A DNA stretch of 5,623 nucleotides from assembly GCA_002494895.1 (NCBI GenBank), contig DADA01000045.1, positions 1 to 5,623 on the forward strand, read 5' to 3'. Positions 5,058 to 5,623 of the stretch are shown piece after piece (the stretch's first letter is position 1; every line of letters begins with the position of its first letter). The notes under the pieces are model-generated. The model was not told the DNA's origin. It was given only the letters and a program-made list of their open reading frames with translations, and did not search any database. The position numbers and the translations under genes are program-made. Origin of the DNA: Nitrososphaera sp. UBA210 (GTDB lineage: Archaea; Thermoproteota; Nitrososphaeria; Nitrososphaerales; Nitrososphaeraceae).

Positions 5058-5138
5058 TCACCGATAACCAATGAATGCTACGACGGAAGCGCCTGCAATG
5101 ACCGCTATGAAGAGCAGCACATCATTAATGATTGGCAA
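5058..5138 (-). CDS. Doubtful 26-residue single-span membrane peptide or gene remnant
   Basis: From TTG 5138 the minus strand encodes PIINDVLLFIAVIAGASVV followed by AFIGYR and a TGA, a near-perfect membrane span with a positive end. The frame stays open upstream to about 5199 with a basic stretch (CRRRLG) just before the span, but has no ATG or GTG there. It could be a microprotein, with TTTATC near 5160 spaced like a TATA box, or the C-terminal anchor of a decayed surface protein. Chance is possible in so short a frame, but the antisense 30-codon ORF across it (5071-5163) is less protein-like. Confidence 0.25.
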   Translation of the reverse strand: MPIINDVLLFIAVIAGASVVAFIGYR

Positions 5139-5167
5139 CCCGAGGCGCCTCCGACACAGATAAACAT

Positions 5168-5177
5168 CAACATGTTG
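5168..5177. repeat. Perfect 10-bp palindrome CAACATGTTG with an adjacent second AACATGT
   Basis: The palindrome is followed 4 bp later by AACATGTG at 5181-5188, so AACATGT occurs twice at an 11-bp repeat distance. It could be an operator for a dimeric regulator serving either divergent gene, but short palindromes arise by chance. Confidence 0.3.
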
Positions 5178-5270
5178 CCGAACATGTGCTATTCATACAA
5201 CAAAAGCAGTATGAAAAGATGATTCAAACAAAAGAAACAACCAGAAAGGACCGATTCACTCGACAAACGA

Positions 5271-5277
5271 CTTAAAT
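5271..5277 (+). promoter_or_regulatory. TATA box for the 5302 gene (leaderless transcript predicted)
   Basis: CTTAAAT, preceded by the purine-rich AAACGA that resembles a BRE, is centred about 27 nt before ATG 5302. This is the spacing expected for transcription starting at or next to the ATG. Confidence 0.55.
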
Positions 5278-5301
5278 GCGAGCTTGCCCACTTCAAAAAT
5301 C

Positions 5302-5623
5302 ATGACGAACAGCATTATGATTTTGACTCTTGGAGCTAGTATTGTTGCAGCCGTCGTTGTAGGAATTATTGCTTTGCAGATGCAGGCCGCTGCTACGGAT
5401 ACGCGGGACGACGCGGCTCTTGAATCAAAGCAAGAAGAAGCGAAGGAAAATGCTTTATTGAATCTGGCAAATAGCGCGCCAGAAGTAAAGGCCCTTACTG
5501 ACAAGGGACAGATGGTCAACACGGACGTAGTTTTTCAGGATGGCACCCACATCGTAACCAAATCGTTAACTCAAGAAGGAATCGTGGTGACTGGAGACTA
5601 CAAGACTGGTTACACGTTGACGT
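5302..5623 (+). CDS. Secreted or membrane-anchored protein, N-terminal part (runs off window end)
   Basis: 107 codons are visible. Residues about 4-25 (SIMILTLGASIVAAVVVG and onward) form a hydrophobic signal or anchor, ending in MQAAA, which could be a cleavage site. A charged, probably helical stretch follows (TRDDAALESKQEEAKENALL, about 32-51), then a more globular part with VKALTDKGQMVNTDVVFQDG and GIVVTGDYKTGYTLT that looks like the start of a beta-rich domain. The product probably faces outside the cell. ATG 5302 is favoured because a TATA box at 5271-5277 is spaced for a leaderless transcript; a TTG at 5284 is in frame but poorly placed. It is divergent from the other surface-protein gene. 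I do not recognise the family, and the complete domain lies outside the window. The minus-strand frame at 5256-5522 is its shadow. Confidence 0.78.
   Translation, partial: MTNSIMILTLGASIVAAVVVGIIALQMQAAATDTRDDAALESKQEEAKENALLNLANSAPEVKALTDKGQMVNTDVVFQDGTHIVTKSLTQEGIVVTGDYKTGYTLT

Larger units (their letters stand above)
4899..5301. other. Gene-poor region of about 400 bp between divergent surface-protein genes
   Basis: It separates two divergently transcribed genes whose products both begin with a hydrophobic N-terminal segment. It contains promoter candidates for both (4961-4968 minus, 5271-5277 plus), a doubtful 26-residue membrane ORF on the minus strand (5058-5138), a 10-bp palindrome at 5168-5177 and a G-rich stretch at 5004-5023. 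I see no tRNA or other RNA gene and no long repeat. Confidence 0.6.

Noticed and set aside
5256..5522. Minus-strand 88-residue ORF near the right end
   Set aside because: Shadow of the plus-strand gene at 5302, which has a signal segment, a promoter at the right spacing and protein-like composition.
1..5623. tRNA, rRNA, CRISPR array, insertion sequence
   Set aside because: No T-loop-like or rRNA segment, no regularly spaced repeats and no transposase-like frame was seen on either strand.

Overview
The window looks like chromosomal DNA from an ammonia-oxidising archaeon of the Nitrososphaera type (Thaumarchaeota/Nitrososphaeria). The evidence is a clear archaeal tRNA-splicing endonuclease, a DUF47/PhoU-like protein of the archaeal kind, an archaeal HIT protein with a zinc-type CxxC, two tiny zinc ribbons, two N-terminally anchored extracytoplasmic proteins, and AT-rich TATA boxes about 26-31 nt upstream of most starts with little Shine-Dalgarno signal. 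The lineage is an inference from gene content; no rRNA or tRNA is present to settle it.

Layout, left to right. Positions 1-292 (minus): N-terminal part of a Dam-type adenine DNA methyltransferase, cut by the window edge. 414-602 (minus): 62-residue zinc ribbon. 716-1150 (plus): HIT-family protein, divergent from the zinc ribbon. 1172-1294 (minus): a 40-residue four-cysteine zinc ribbon. 1410-1733 (minus): a small protein with a compact N-terminal domain and a Lys/Pro/Arg tail. 1845-2498 (plus): a two-domain protein of unknown function with a proline-rich linker. Its stop codon touches that of endA (2499-3044, minus), which lies 5 bp downstream of a DUF47/PhoU-like gene (3050-3703, minus). 3882-4898 (minus): a signal-anchored protein with two apparent beta domains. 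4899-5301: a gene-poor stretch with one doubtful small membrane ORF. 5302-5623 (plus): start of another secreted or membrane-anchored protein, cut by the window end.

Only DUF47-endA has operon-like spacing; the other genes appear to be separate transcription units, several with their own TATA-like box. The window gives nucleic-acid functions (Dam methylase, EndA, perhaps the basic-tail protein), a nucleotide-binding HIT protein, a probable phosphate-related regulator and two surface proteins. They do not form an obvious pathway. I see no CRISPR array, transposase, integrase, rRNA or tRNA, and no convincing new multi-gene system. The most interesting unknowns are the two-domain protein at 1845-2498, the basic-tail protein, the 40-residue zinc ribbon and the unusual start region of the methylase.
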